Origin: Aspidiotus rigidus
Taxonomy: Eukaryota; Arthropoda; Insecta; Hemiptera; Diaspididae
Reading direction: 5' to 3'
Assembly (NCBI GenBank): GCA_035079385.1
Contig: JAVHKY010000024.1
Coordinates: forward strand, 1,984,001-2,048,000
Length of the DNA: 64,000 bases
Shown: piece after piece, positions 49,801 through 54,838 of the stretch
Layout of the letters: each line of letters opens with the position of its first letter
Position numbering within the stretch: position 1 is the first letter of the stretch
Program-made: the position numbers and the translations under genes
The notes under the pieces: generated by a model
Told to the model about the DNA's origin: nothing
Database searches by the model: none
Seen by the model: only the letters and a program-made list of their open reading frames with translations

Positions 49801-50630
49801 TCATATCGATTTCATTCGCTTAGGATACTCGATCATCACCGCTCCTTGGCAGTGTTTGATCTTCGAAGCCATGGAATCAATAACGTCGTCATTGGCGTAC
49901 ACGGCGGCTGCAACTTACGCCGCTAAATTATCGAGTACACAAACTGATTCGAGTATTCAAGGGATTTTAGGTGGACTTTATTTCGGTGTGGGTGAGTGTA
50001 ATTGGTGACTTATTTCTCAGGGATGATGTCAGAGGTGAAATGTCTTAATTTTCTATCCTTCTTTTTTTTCACGTATAGGTAAAGGATCGGGAAGTTTATT
50101 CGGAGGTTATTTAATTAAATACTTTGGCAGTCGTAATACGTTCCGAATATTCTCAGCCGTCACCCTCGGAACTGGTTTCTTATACTACGCATTGAATAGA
50201 TTTTACATATCGAAGCTGCCTCCTCCAGAAACGGAAAAAGTGAGTGTCAACCTAATTATTTTCTTCCTGTCCAAAGGTAAATCGTTTAGATATGGAGCAT
50301 GTTTTTTTTTTTTTTTTTCAGGAAAAAGAAAAATCCGAGAAAATAAGCACGACGAATGGTTTTATCGAAGTGCACGACGTGTCGGAGAAAAAGTCAAACG
50401 GCGTTGTCAGAAAGCATCATCAACATCACGAAAACGAGAAAAATGACGCTGACCAACACCCCGTCGCCAGTCCCCATTCCCTGTTCGCTAATTACAACAA
50501 CCATCATCCTAACTCGCAAGGTGAAACGAATTTAGCGTTCGTGCCGACCGAAACGGACGAAATTCCTGTGCCACCCAACGAAAACCATGCCAAACGAAGA
50601 AGCAGTTCCAATAAAGGAAATCAGAATTAA
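22454..50630 (+). CDS. MFSD6-like major facilitator superfamily transporter, 11 recognised exons
   Basis: Exons 22454-22608, 37935-38064, 42825-42985, 43081-43563, 43645-43888, 46583-46727, 46805-46968, 49546-49749, 49824-49991, 50079-50239 and 50322-50630 join in one frame with GT..AG introns, giving about 773 residues without the missing 5' end. The first exon has GMAADRIGNFK, the MFS motif-A loop between TM2 and TM3. A long Cys- and N-glycosylation-rich loop follows (exons 3-5). Then come more membrane segments, including ESFLFWVLQDLGATRSLMGI, ITAPWQCLIFEAMESITSSL and QGILGGLYFGVGKGSGSLFG, the last two typical of MFSD6-type proteins. The tail is hydrophilic and His/Asn/Ser-rich. MFSD6 relatives are multipass membrane proteins of uncertain substrate. 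Introns of 74-95 bp alternate with four TE-filled introns of 2.6-15.3 kb. Confidence 0.88.
22609..23985 (+). other. Start of transporter intron (15.3 kb), no recognisable element
   Basis: Ordinary AT-rich intronic sequence from the donor to the first repeat. Open frames are short and show no domain. Confidence 0.5.
23989..24440 (+). repeat. Repeat Y, left arm of an inverted pair
   Basis: Begins near AGTCCGG and contains GCCATGGTGCCATGGTCC, CGCCAAATTCGAAAAAAATT, GGCGCCGAGGGGCTGATAAC and TTTTCCGTAGAATTAAAG. An inverted, roughly 80-85% similar copy (by eye) lies at 32850-33290. Its word order echoes the 150-bp satellite at the window start. Confidence 0.75.
24459..25292 (-). mobile_element. HINE/DINE-like element, copy 3
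   Basis: Reverse orientation: TGTAACTTGGTCATATTG, stem-loop, CATGTTCCATGTC, the internal modules, a long TTTA/AATT array and a G-run of about 22. It ends with GAGAGAAAAGACATGGAACATGTC. It lies beside repeat Y. Confidence 0.82.
25293..26007 (-). mobile_element. HINE/DINE-like element, copy 4 (array and left terminus only)
   Basis: Follows copy 3 directly. It has three further array units (CGCGAATTTCTGNATCACCC plus GGTAGAGATTT, separated by TTTA/AATT runs), then a G-run and the GGAACATGTCAAAA end. The internal modules and the stem-loop end are missing, so this is either an extended array of copy 3 or a truncated second copy. Confidence 0.7.
26008..26430 (+). repeat. Repeat Z, left arm (satellite-like)
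   Basis: Three ~130-150-bp degenerate tandem units, each with a phrase like TTTACCGTAGAATTCAGAAA, a Gly/Leu-coding GGGCCCTCGA-like box and a long A-rich run. Inverted counterparts lie at 27160-27484 and 28745-28960. Confidence 0.65.
26642..26941 (+). pseudogene. CXC-like cysteine-rich transposon protein remnant
   Basis: One frame reads QHCLRAVYQGFHVWRQCLK, then PDPQEWGWKRVADGIHWEP, then KCGSQKDCSTRPCKCRKGG followed by MPCTDMCTCGNEC, ending in TAA at 26939-26941. The frame is broken by one TAG at 26798-26800. Arrangements of this kind (LRxYxQ..W, EWGWK, then CxCRKxGxxC..CxC) are common at the C-terminus of uncharacterised TE-associated proteins in insects and cnidarians, and the last part resembles the tesmin/CXC zinc-binding motif. 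The source transposon class is not certain. It sits at the centre of the Z inverted repeats. Confidence 0.55.
26942..27159. other. AT-rich core sequence after the CXC-like remnant
   Basis: No feature beyond AT richness; it lies between the remnant and the right-hand Z arm. Confidence 0.4.
27160..27484 (-). repeat. Repeat Z, right arm (part 1)
   Basis: Inverted relative to 26008-26430: GGCCCCCTCGAAGAGCCATG, TGAATTTTACGGTAAATTTC and CTCTGAGAGACCTCCAGGAA, each the reverse complement of a left-arm phrase. It is interrupted by element copy 5. Confidence 0.7.
27485..28744 (+). mobile_element. HINE/DINE-like element, copy 5 (most complete)
   Basis: Left end TTTTTGACATGTTCCATGTC, then CTCTCGCCAGACCCCGATTTTG and a short C-tract. 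Four to five units of TTCGCGAGTACACCC follow, spaced about 170-190 bp apart (near 27595, 27767, 27938 and 28127), with AAAT/AATT microsatellites between them. Then come the modules GGCTGAATAGTCGAAATTTT and AACGAGCGGAGCGAG, AAAGACATGGAACATG, the stem-loop TTTGGCTATGCCAGAAAATT and the end CAATATGACCAAGTT. It splits the right Z arm. Confidence 0.85.
28745..28960 (-). repeat. Repeat Z, right arm (part 2)
   Basis: Continues the inverted Z arm after the insertion: ATTCTACGGTAAATTC, CAGGGTTTGTGCCCCCTTTA and TTTGCGCTAAATTCTACTTC are reverse complements of 26030-26160. Confidence 0.7.
28968..29760. repeat. GACTTGGAAAAATTCC minisatellite
   Basis: About fifteen irregular units of roughly 40-60 bp, each with (G)GGACTTGGAAAAATT followed by a variable CTCTTCTATA- or CTCCTGTATAG-like stretch. 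A larger duplication is marked by CGGGAGACCCGCCATCCG at 28971 and again at 29246. The core word also occurs inside the HINE-like elements. Confidence 0.8.
29837..30807 (-). pseudogene. pogo/Tigger-like transposase, N-terminally truncated by insertion
   Basis: About 320 element-derived residues. The N-terminal half of a CENP-B/Tc5-type helix-turn-helix is visible (RKRLMKKALEVAESKNITNF, then ASEQWCNRFMKRYGFSLRRR). A DDE-1 catalytic core follows: NADETPIYFD (first Asp), MLVVDSFKGHLT (second Asp) and SQLQPLDVSVNKPFKDKV (third Asp), the DDD pattern of pogo-like enzymes. The extra N-terminal codons of the open frame come from the inserted satellite-bearing element. No internal stops occur in the remaining part, so the insertion is probably recent relative to the transposon. 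In pogo elements this enzyme cuts at terminal inverted repeats and inserts at TA. Confidence 0.85.
30808..32115 (+). mobile_element. HINE/DINE-like element, copy 6, inside the transposase gene
   Basis: Left end TTTTTGACATGTTCCATG at 30808 and the usual blocks. A very long AAAT/AATT array follows (30945-31270), then two successive copies of the GGCTGRATAGTCGAAATTT module (31316 and 31709) separated by another microsatellite. It ends with AAAGATATGGAACATG and the TTTGGCTATGCCAGAAAATT end. The far CAATATGACCAAGTT tip is missing. Confidence 0.82.
32664..32849. other. Spacer with GCGGGTCTCCCGCC hairpin
   Basis: Between the transposon's right end and repeat Y. The inverted word at 32797-32810 matches the CGGGAGACCCGCC words at 28971 and 29246, so the transposon sits between related repeats. 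Confidence 0.5.
32850..33290 (-). repeat. Repeat Y, right arm of an inverted pair
   Basis: Reverse-complement relative of 23989-24440, with the same landmarks (AATTCTACGGAAAATTTC, GTTATCAGCCCCTCGGCGC, TCCCGGACTG at the outer end). Confidence 0.75.
33547..34047. mobile_element. Tigger/pogo-type MITE, 501 bp
   Basis: Inverted ends CAGTCGACTCTCGATTTAAC (33547) and GTTAAATCGAGAGTGGACTG (to 34047) match at 19 of 20 positions and are flanked by TA on both sides. The interior is rich in CGATTTAACGAA and AATTTGACAAAA-like words and has no coding capacity. The terminal sequence is of the kind widespread in pogo-derived MITEs. Confidence 0.88.
34050..34857. other. Intronic sequence, nothing recognised
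   Basis: No repeat, ORF domain or structure was seen in this stretch of the first long intron. Confidence 0.5.
34858..35117 (+). repeat. Repeat X, truncated plus-strand copy
   Basis: Starts at CCAGGTAGATTAGG and runs AAATAAATGCCGGCAAAGG, GTCTCCTGATAAACATAC, AAACTAAGCATCAGAG, ending at TATGTCAACTTAGCCC, where the Penelope sequence begins. The same order occurs at 62030-62280 (+) and 37615-37335 (-). Confidence 0.8.
35118..36421 (+). pseudogene. Penelope-like RT (palm onward) plus GIY-YIG endonuclease
   Basis: Open frame with LCSFDVVGLFPSIPRATAM, VGIPIGSPLGSLISEVF and HRYVDDVLC (YVDD at 35447-35458). INFLDLTISI and IYRKDTSTDITVHGRS follow. The nuclease has GVYKIDCNDCNGIYIGETGR, KIRIDEHRKAW and SAFADHL. 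Compared with the first copy, every catalytic motif is kept but many intervening residues differ, so these are separate insertions of related elements. The N-terminal ~360 residues are missing, so it cannot be autonomous. Confidence 0.85.
35118..36578 (+). mobile_element. Second Penelope-like element copy, 5'-truncated
   Basis: Penelope homology starts abruptly in the RT palm at 35118 and runs through the 3' UTR hairpin to about 36578. Repeat X lies on both sides, in opposite orientations. Clearly diverged from the copy at 17931-21698. Confidence 0.8.
36579..37615 (-). repeat. Repeat X, near full-length minus-strand copy (~1 kb)
   Basis: In its own orientation it reads TAACCCAGGAAGATTAGGC, the AAATGCCGGCAAAGG block, CCCAAAAACTCGAGCTGAAA, TTTTGATTTTAGTGTTAGTG, the ATGGGGATTGAAACCCCCTC hairpin and GGCAAACTTGCTGAATTTC. 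Two GGAATGATACCAAGAAGCTTG-type units and CAATTGTACGCGGGTCGAAG then follow. No protein is recognised. The two other copies in the window are split. Confidence 0.8.
37935..38064 (+). CDS. Transporter exon: TM3
   Basis: Acceptor TTCTTTAG and donor ACAG|GTACTT. Encodes ILLASLSAVGGVAALFLLFV and the start of the extracellular loop (DQVALSMECANDT). Phase 0 in, phase 1 out. Confidence 0.85.
38176..38960. repeat. ~118-bp tandem units related to repeat X
   Basis: Units carry GTGCGGAAA..CTC.TTGT, GGAATGATACCGA(G/A)AAGCTCG and TGTTGTGGACT.ACGGTG. Two adjacent units lie at 38335-38545, with degenerate ones before and after (to about 38960). The same box occurs in repeat X. Confidence 0.6.
38961..39980. 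other. Intron sequence with one more X-like box
   Basis: Mostly unremarkable. 39640-39800 carries a reversed version of the same box (CCGCAAGTCCACAACAGGAG, TTTCGCGCATTTGCCCGC). No gene was recognised. Confidence 0.4.
39985..40500 (+). mobile_element. LINE family A 3'-end fragment
   Basis: Carries STRREEVVLSRLSIGHTRLT, the terminal Cys/His segment in decayed form, and a 3' UTR ending in CGAGCAAATAGACC..GCTCGT (40452-40486) and an A-rich tail. It is a short 5'-truncated insertion. Confidence 0.75.
40501..41840. other. AT-rich intronic tract
   Basis: Strongly AT-rich, without genes. It contains one ~99-bp palindrome listed separately. Confidence 0.6.
41551..41649. repeat. AT-rich palindrome, ~38-bp arms
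   Basis: CATTTACTTTATTAAAATTG.. is matched by its reverse complement ..CAATTTTAATAAAGTAAATG, around a ~20-nt loop. Confidence 0.7.
41886..42200. repeat. TGACGTCA and 'CTCCTATCATATAT' repeat block with inserted palindrome
   Basis: AGAATTTTCTCAGTCCCCCT-CCTATCATATAT resembles the internal module of the HINE-like elements and is followed by TGTGACGTCACAATCTGATGACGTCA. A second copy of the pattern (42145-42175) is separated from the first by the palindromic insertion at 41999-42140. Confidence 0.55.
41999..42140. mobile_element. Small palindromic MITE, ~48-bp arms
   Basis: TATGGACCCTATTAAGCC, then AACCCAACCAAGCGACATGA, is matched by the inverted TCATGTCGCTTGGTTGGGTT and GGCTAAAGAGGGTTCATA, with a ~45-bp loop. 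TA/TATA flanks on both sides would fit a TA-targeting transposon. Confidence 0.6.
42220..42730. repeat. GTCGAC-rich direct duplication
   Basis: The phrase CAGAGCAGTYGATTTCAKGTYGATAAAA is found near 42220 and again near 42605, followed both times by a GAGAAG-TCGAC(T)-like stretch; TCGACGTC words recur between them. Confidence 0.5.
42825..42985 (+). CDS. Transporter exon: extracellular loop, part 1
   Basis: Acceptor TACTTTCAG and donor ACAA|GTGAGT. Encodes GSFNFTVAEGEQCLRKWS.. and NINITLESCGLICSLDRKQ, with two N-glycosylation sequons (NFT, NIT) and three Cys. Confidence 0.85.
43081..43563 (+). CDS. Transporter exon: extracellular loop, part 2
   Basis: Acceptor TTTGTTTAAG and donor CAAGAG|GTATCG. 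161 residues, phase 0 at both ends, hydrophilic, with sequons NRT, NVT, NFT, NCS and NIS. The long Cys/sequon-rich loop in the N-terminal half is a hallmark of MFSD6-type proteins. Confidence 0.85.
43645..43888 (+). CDS. Transporter exon: end of loop and next membrane segment
   Basis: Acceptor TCCACAG and donor GAAG|GTGAGA. Encodes LQLEFKECKPRCIMKTTRKY and the membrane segment FTFWMYLIVRVLIGVISGTA. Confidence 0.85.
43889..44199. other. Intron, nothing recognised
   Basis: Plain intronic sequence between the donor and a probable LINE relic. Confidence 0.5.
44200..44660 (-). pseudogene. Degenerate LINE RNase H relic
   Basis: Minus-strand reading gives TDAQSSFRVTFHTSLWETPV, then LKFAILSDFLSTPL, and in another frame IPRQIDLKEYDAVQ. 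These line up with the RNase H boxes (LTDSLSSL, WIPGHIDL..DAVD) of the LINEs elsewhere in the window, with stops and shifts between them. Old and not functional; the assignment rests on short matches. Confidence 0.45.
44661..46582. other. Remainder of the 2.7-kb intron
   Basis: AT-rich, with several A/T homopolymers (45467-45480, 45580-45600, 46239-46254). No mobile element or gene was recognised. Confidence 0.5.
46583..46727 (+). CDS. Transporter exon: central membrane segment
   Basis: Acceptor TTTTATTAAG and donor TTTTAG|GTGAGC. Encodes AILREHNADYGLQHIYASIG and SPLSGFLIDYYSKGKG. The YGLQ..YASIGG phrase resembles the fifth-sixth segment region of MFSD6-type proteins. Confidence 0.85.
46805..46968 (+). 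CDS. Transporter exon: membrane segments around the central loop
   Basis: Acceptor TTTGTTTACAG and donor CTCG|GTAAGC. Encodes RPAFYFYAVLKVISAVLMLT, the cytoplasmic loop KAPAKNVVKDVV, and VEIVALFFTCFILG. Confidence 0.85.
47180..47520 (-). pseudogene. LINE family A fragment (thumb region)
   Basis: Nucleotide-level match to 15490-15720: TTAGCTAAATTATATACGGG, TAGGCTTTTGTAAAGTTGTA, GGGTCCAGGTAAGTTTTTGA and AAAATGGAGGCCAAGAAGTT. No open frame is left. Confidence 0.7.
47565..47640 (+). mobile_element. LINE 3' stem-loop and A-rich tail, orphan
   Basis: CGAGCAAATAGCCCTCAGTG..GCTCGTAAAATAAATA (47575-47620), the family A 3' tag, here in the opposite orientation to the adjoining LINE fragment. Probably the stub of a separate insertion. 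Confidence 0.6.
47641..47905. other. AT-rich intron sequence
   Basis: Low-complexity AT with a G-run at 47719-47728; nothing else seen. Confidence 0.5.
47906..48060. mobile_element. Almost perfect 155-bp palindromic MITE
   Basis: Two 70-bp arms, beginning GTGATGCGCTCTGCGATATT, differ at one position by eye and enclose a ~14-nt loop. The outer GTGATGCGCTC matches the ends of the MITE at 56232-56478, so the two share a transposase source. It lies in a transporter intron; if transcribed it would fold into a long hairpin. Confidence 0.85.
48061..48829. other. AT-rich intron tract
   Basis: Very AT-rich with no repeat unit or gene recognised. Confidence 0.55.
48830..49490 (-). pseudogene. LINE family A reverse transcriptase fragment
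   Basis: On the minus strand: PYNYPISEEELTTTI (about 49370-49430), then MALSSVLGKLFQKILNRRLL, FRKGRNTTQALIDLKSQINN and LTVKIQNTTSPLFQ, with frame changes between them. This is the same RT segment as 15990-16640. Palm catalytic residues are absent. Confidence 0.8.
49546..49749 (+). CDS. Transporter exon: GTAWGYIESF segment
   Basis: Acceptor GCTAATTTACAG and donor GTCG|GTAAGT. Encodes GTAWGYIESFLFWVLQDLGA, GITITIGGIAGIPLLVMSG and ANVLFIGFIFYAIRLVG; typical C-half MFS segments. Confidence 0.88.
49824..49991 (+). CDS. Transporter exon: ITAPWQCLIFEAMES segment
   Basis: Acceptor TTCGCTTAG and donor GTGG|GTGAGT. Encodes GYSIITAPWQCLIFEAMESI, SLAYTAAATYAAKLS and QGILGGLYFGVG. Confidence 0.88.
50079..50239 (+). 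CDS. Transporter exon: last membrane segments
   Basis: Acceptor TTTTTCACGTATAG and donor AAAA|GTGAGT. Encodes GKGSGSLFGGYLIKYFGSRN and FSAVTLGTGFLYYALNRFYI. Confidence 0.88.
50322..50630 (+). CDS. Transporter terminal exon: hydrophilic C-terminal tail
   Basis: Acceptor is an 18-T tract plus CAG. It encodes 102 residues rich in Lys, Glu, His, Asn and Ser (EKEKSEKISTTNGF.., KKSNGVVRKHHQHHENEKN, ..AKRRSSSNKGNQN) and the stop TAA at 50628-50630. Probably the cytosolic tail. Confidence 0.85.
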   Translation, partial: EKEKSEKISTTNGFIEVHDVSEKKSNGVVRKHHQHHENEKNDADQHPVASPHSLFANYNNHHPNSQGETNLAFVPTETDEIPVPPNENHAKRRSSSNKGNQN

Positions 50631-50689
50631 GTACCATTAAAATGGCAGGCTTGTAACAATTACAGCGAACAGGAGTGTCTGCCGGCCTC

Positions 50690-50695
50690 AATAAA
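50690..50695 (+). promoter_or_regulatory. Candidate polyadenylation signal of the transporter gene
   Basis: AATAAA 60 bp after the stop codon, followed by TGTGT. Later AT-rich sites could also be used. Confidence 0.5.
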
Positions 50696-50699
50696 TGTG

Positions 50700-52680
50700 T
50701 ACATCCATTTTTCTAGCTGTGATAATGTTTTTATATTATGAAAAATTTCCTGTCGTTGGCCCGGCCACGATTGAGACGGCCGAAGAAGAAGAGAGCAAGA
50801 CGCGAAGCGACTTTTTAAAAAAGTGATACGATTTATATAAGTGTGGAAGAATGTTGAGACATGTACTATTTTTTATATTGACTAGTCTCTCTCATTTTAA
50901 TCGCAATTTTTTTTTTTGGATTGGGAATATTTTTTTAAATGTTAGACAGTTAGGTATTGCAATACGTTCGAGCAGGATTAATTATAGTTTGGACATTTGA
51001 GAAAGTTAGGTATGGAATTTTGATACGCGATGCTAATACGATGATGAATTTTACAACAGTTTAGAAGCGAGTAGTGAGATTGTTTTCATTTTTGATTATT
51101 TCGTAGTTCTATTGTACCTACCTGTATTATAGTTTAGTAATTTCATTTTTTGTTTCTTCATTATTTTTTAAATTTTTTTTTCCCTTTTTGTTTTTTCTGT
51201 CGAAGTGATGATATGATTTTAAAATAAGATTAAGATCAAAACCTATTTTCTTAATACTTACGTTTGTGTATTCCTCTTATTGATGGATAGTAATTTTCGA
51301 AAAAATTCGATTTTTAATTATAAGCTTTCGGTTGTATGAAAGGAAAAAAATTGTGATTTTTAATGAATGAATGAAGCTGAAATAATAGAAGTCGTTAGTC
51401 ATTTTATTCGTTTTCTTGAACGTGAAAAAAGCCTAATTGTAAAATCGGCGCCGAATATCACATTTATAAAGAGACTGACGGTATAGTCAAATGTTCGAGC
51501 CATGGCTATAGTGAGGAGGGAGGATGTGCTGAGGTACGCAACTGATTGAATGAATATATCGCAGCTCAGAGGTAAAAGCACACAACTGAAAACAACAAAA
51601 TTCAGATAATTTTTTTTTGGTACGATTCAATACGTTGCGGGAGATATGAAGAAAGAGTAGAAGAACACAGTTAAACGCGAAAGGACGAATACTTCGAAGG
51701 GAAGAACACAGTTACTTAATCGCAAAATTTGATTTTGTTAATCAAATGAGATGAAATCAAAGAACTTTCGGTGCAGTGGCTATAATCAATGAGTGAACGA
51801 ATATTGTTGAAAGTTACGTATGCTACTACAAACAGGAATTGAAAGTAAATTTCTCCACTTCATGAAAAAATATCGAATCGTGTATTATGTCTTTGGGCGT
51901 TTGCTAAAGAAATACCAATTGAATATTTTGAGCTACTAGCTTTCGGGGCCTCATGTAAGTCTAGTATGCTTTCTTATTGGGCCTTCATAATGAAGACTGA
52001 ATCGACTATAACAGCCTAGTTTAGGCCTAGTTTAATGGAGACTAAAAGTCAAAATTTTTCCGAGTCCCTAAAGTAGGTCAACGTTATTGATGACGCCATA
52101 AAGCGTTACCTTTCGCAGATTTCTGACTAACCCCCAGTCCAAAGACATATACATATCAATATAGGTCTAGTGGTGCACCGGCTGAATTGAATAATCTCCT
52201 CGTGTGTACAAGCCATATAGAATAACGATGATGGAGATACAGGCACGTAATGTATAATTATAAAATAACTGAAACCATCGATTGCAGTATAATTGAAGTC
52301 AAAAAGTCGGGAAAAAGGGGGTGGGGGTGCGGGTGGTTAAAATCAAAAGATTAAAAAATTCGAAAAAATCACAAGATAAAATGCGATCGAAAAATAAAAA
52401 AATGAAATAAATGAAAAAGATCAGTTTATTTTATATGAAAACTCGCGATCGGTTTTGATCGTGCGCTCTTTTAAATTTTTAATAATATTTTGTCTCTAAT
52501 TATCGTTTAAAATGTGAATGGGTACCCGAAATGATAAAGTTATGAAAAATGAAGAGATAAAAATATTATGTCAAAAGAAAAAAAATTGAAAAGATCTCTA
52601 GAAGGCCGAGATATTTTTAATAAAAATTGTATAACTTTCAATTCAGGAGCAAAACGATTAAAAACGGCAACTAGGCCTAG
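50700..52680. other. 3' flank of the transporter, no further gene recognised
   Basis: AT-rich intergenic or 3' UTR sequence with short homopolymers. No ORF domain or repeat was recognised. Confidence 0.45.
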
Positions 52681-52772
52681 ACCGGTTCCCTGTGACGTCA
52701 ACATTTTTAATTTCCAGTGAATGCTTGTTCTCTGCTGCTGGCTTTGAAGCATCCATTTTAGAATCCCATAAG

Positions 52773-52952
52773 AATACACAGGGAACGTTTCAATCATTCA
52801 CTAATATTTGAAAACAAGAAGTACGTTAGCAATCGAAGGTACATTATATTTAAAATCCACAGAACTTCTAGATTCTAGATAGAGATCTCTAATACATGCG
52901 GAACATCTTGTTTTTGAATATCTGTATGCGATCGAATCGTTCCCTGTGTATT
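52773..52952. mobile_element. Short TIR element, copy 1
   Basis: Inverted ends AATACACAGGGAACG..TTC and GATCGAATCGTTCCCTGTGTATT. The interior includes AGAACTTCTAGATTCTAGATAGAGATCTCT. 180 bp, no coding. Confidence 0.65.
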
Positions 52953-53139
52953 CTTCACAGGTATTCTTATAATAGAAACACCGGCAATAGATAATAAGAT
53001 TATCATGATTGACCCAATCATCACCATAATATCGATTGACCGATTCCCCGTGACGTCAACATCTTCGATTTTGATTGAATGCTTGTTCTCTGCTGCTGGC
53101 TTTGGGGCAGTCCAGGGCAGTCATTATTTTTAGAATTTG

Positions 53140-53471
53140 CCTTCGACCATATACTGATGGACATGCCATCCTGATAAGAAATTGAAAACGAGAAACACCG
53201 AAAAGTGGCGCTTTGTGGACATCATGAGAATAACACTTCGCGGTTTTTTTTTCAATTTTACATTTTTACCAAAATCAACCAAGATTTTACGTGATTTATG
53301 CATAATTGTTGTCTACTTGTTAATTTCCGTTAAAAAAAACTGGAAACATCATTTTCTTGCTCGAAATAAGCTCGTAATCAAGGACCACTTTTCGTCACTT
53401 CTCAAAAATATCGATTTGTTTGGCTTCACGTTCTTATCAGTATGGCATGTCCATCAGTATATGGTCGAAGG
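53140..53471. mobile_element. 332-bp MITE with AATTTG target duplication
   Basis: Inverted ends CCTTCGACCATATACTGATG.. and ..CATCAGTATATGGTCGAAGG, ~40 bp with one or two differences. AATTTG lies directly on both sides (53134-53139 and 53472-53477). The paralogous site in the first duplicate (about 52757-52772) lacks the element. The interior has no transposase. Confidence 0.85.
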
Positions 53472-53493
53472 AATTTGCCCATAAGTATTTGAG

Positions 53494-53672
53494 AATACAC
53501 AGGAAACGTTTCGATCATTCACTAGTATTCAAGAACAAGAAGTACGTTAGCAATAAAAGCTACATATTTGAATTCCAGAGAACTTCTAGATTCTAGATAG
53601 AGATCTCTGATACATTAGGAACATCTTGTTTTTGAATATCTTCGCATGTGATCGAATCGTTCCCTGTGTATT
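53494..53672. mobile_element. Short TIR element, copy 2
   Basis: Same 180-bp unit as 52773-52952 with about 85-90% similarity by eye and the same inverted ends (TACACAGGAAACG and CGTTCCCTGTGTATTT). Confidence 0.65.
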
Positions 53673-53827
53673 TTTATGGAAATCGATGTCATGATTGGCC
53701 CAATAATCGTAATATCGATTACAAATATGGGTACTTTGACTCACCATCGCTTACTGTTATCAACACTGTGACGTCACCGGGGAATCGGTCTAATGAATAA
53801 TGATGAATAAATGAGAATTGATGTAAA

Positions 53828-54154
53828 TTAGGGTTTTTGACCGAAATAATTATAAGTGGATAACGGTTATCGGTCCGGTCAGCTTCAAAATTGAAACGGT
53901 CAAACGGTCATAACGGTTCATAACGGTCAAAATATTTTTTGGAAGAAAAAACATGTTTTTAAACAAAAAAACATTGAAAAATAACTGTCAACCTAACTGT
54001 TATGATCGTTTTGATCGAAACATTTATCGGTCAAACGGTCACGGTCAATGCACCAATTTCCTTTTAAAAGGTTATCGGTCAAACGGTCAACAAACTTTTT
54101 CATTTTGGTTATCGGTCAATAACAGTTAAATAACTGTTATTTCGCAAACCCTAA
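53828..54154. mobile_element. CGGTCA-rich element with TTAGGGTTT ends
   Basis: Left TTAGGGTTTTTGACCGAAATAA and right TTATTTCGCAAACCCTAA are inverted relatives. The interior is a cluster of TAACGGTTATCGGTC and CGGTCAAACGGTCA words. No obvious target duplication. Likely a hAT-like or other DNA-transposon derivative. Confidence 0.55.
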
Positions 54155-54556
54155 TATTGTAAAAGAAACAAGAGAATGGTCTACTAAAAACTACCGTACC
54201 TGAACAATATTTCTCAAAATTACCTAGGTAATATAAAAGAAAAACAATTGCATAGAGAGCGGTGTAAGAGGTATCGTATGAAAAAAAAAAAAGTTAATTT
54301 GAAGGAGGGTGAAAATTATTAAAAAATGATAAATGATAACAATTGAAATTCAAGTATTGAAACCAATAGGTATTGTAAAAATTACATACCGGTATTGAAA
54401 CAAAAAATAAGAAGGGAAAATATGTATTAATATCAATAAAGGAGAGGAAAGAAGGAAACAAAATATTCAAAAATACGTGAAAGACTGTCAAAAGAATTAT
54501 CTTGCGGCTGATATTGCATTTAATAAAAAATTTATTGAAAATCAAGTTGGCTACCC

Positions 54557-54790
54557 TTGCAATGTGTGTGTGGTCGACTGTGGTTTCTTAATGACTTGAG
54601 TACTGCACCAAAAATTTGTCTTGAATCATTGACACTCGAATTTCCCGAAGAAAATGTTCATATTTCTGTAGTATGTTGTATTTGTTATAATTCTTTATTG
54701 CAAAATAATATTTTATATTTGTTTAGATCTAATGGTTTTACTTATCCTCCTATACCCGCAAAGTTTACTGGAGGGGAAGGGAAGCTTTTT
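54557..54790 (+). pseudogene. Helitron-like ORF N-terminal fragment
   Basis: The frame reads CGRLWFLNDLSTAPK, then EFPEENVHISVVCCICYNSL, then FRSNGFTYPPIPAKF. In intact Helitron polyproteins an N-terminal zinc-bearing region has a 'C..C.RLW..NDL' start, then a 'VC..C..SL..N.IP..S..NGF.YPP.P' stretch before the Rep domain. The match covers about 75 residues and stops there; Rep and helicase were not found. The assignment is by remembered family pattern. Confidence 0.55.
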
Positions 54791-54838
54791 AAAAAAAAAG
54801 GAATTTCAGTTACCGTAAGTATAATAATTAATACCTAG

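Larger units (their letters stand above)
52685..53785. repeat. Duplicated segment containing MITE-like units
   Basis: The phrase TGAATGCTTGTTCTCTGCTG-CTGGCTTTG occurs near 52722 and 53082, each preceded by GTGACGTCAACAT and followed by a TTAGAAT..CCCATAAG site and the ATACACAGG unit. A third CGTCACCGGGGAATCGGTC at about 53770 is in inverse orientation. It reads as a tandem duplication with later insertions. Confidence 0.7.

Noticed and set aside
50192..50446. ORF overlapping the last transporter exons in another frame
   Set aside because: It reads through the 50240-50321 intron; the splice-supported frame is different.
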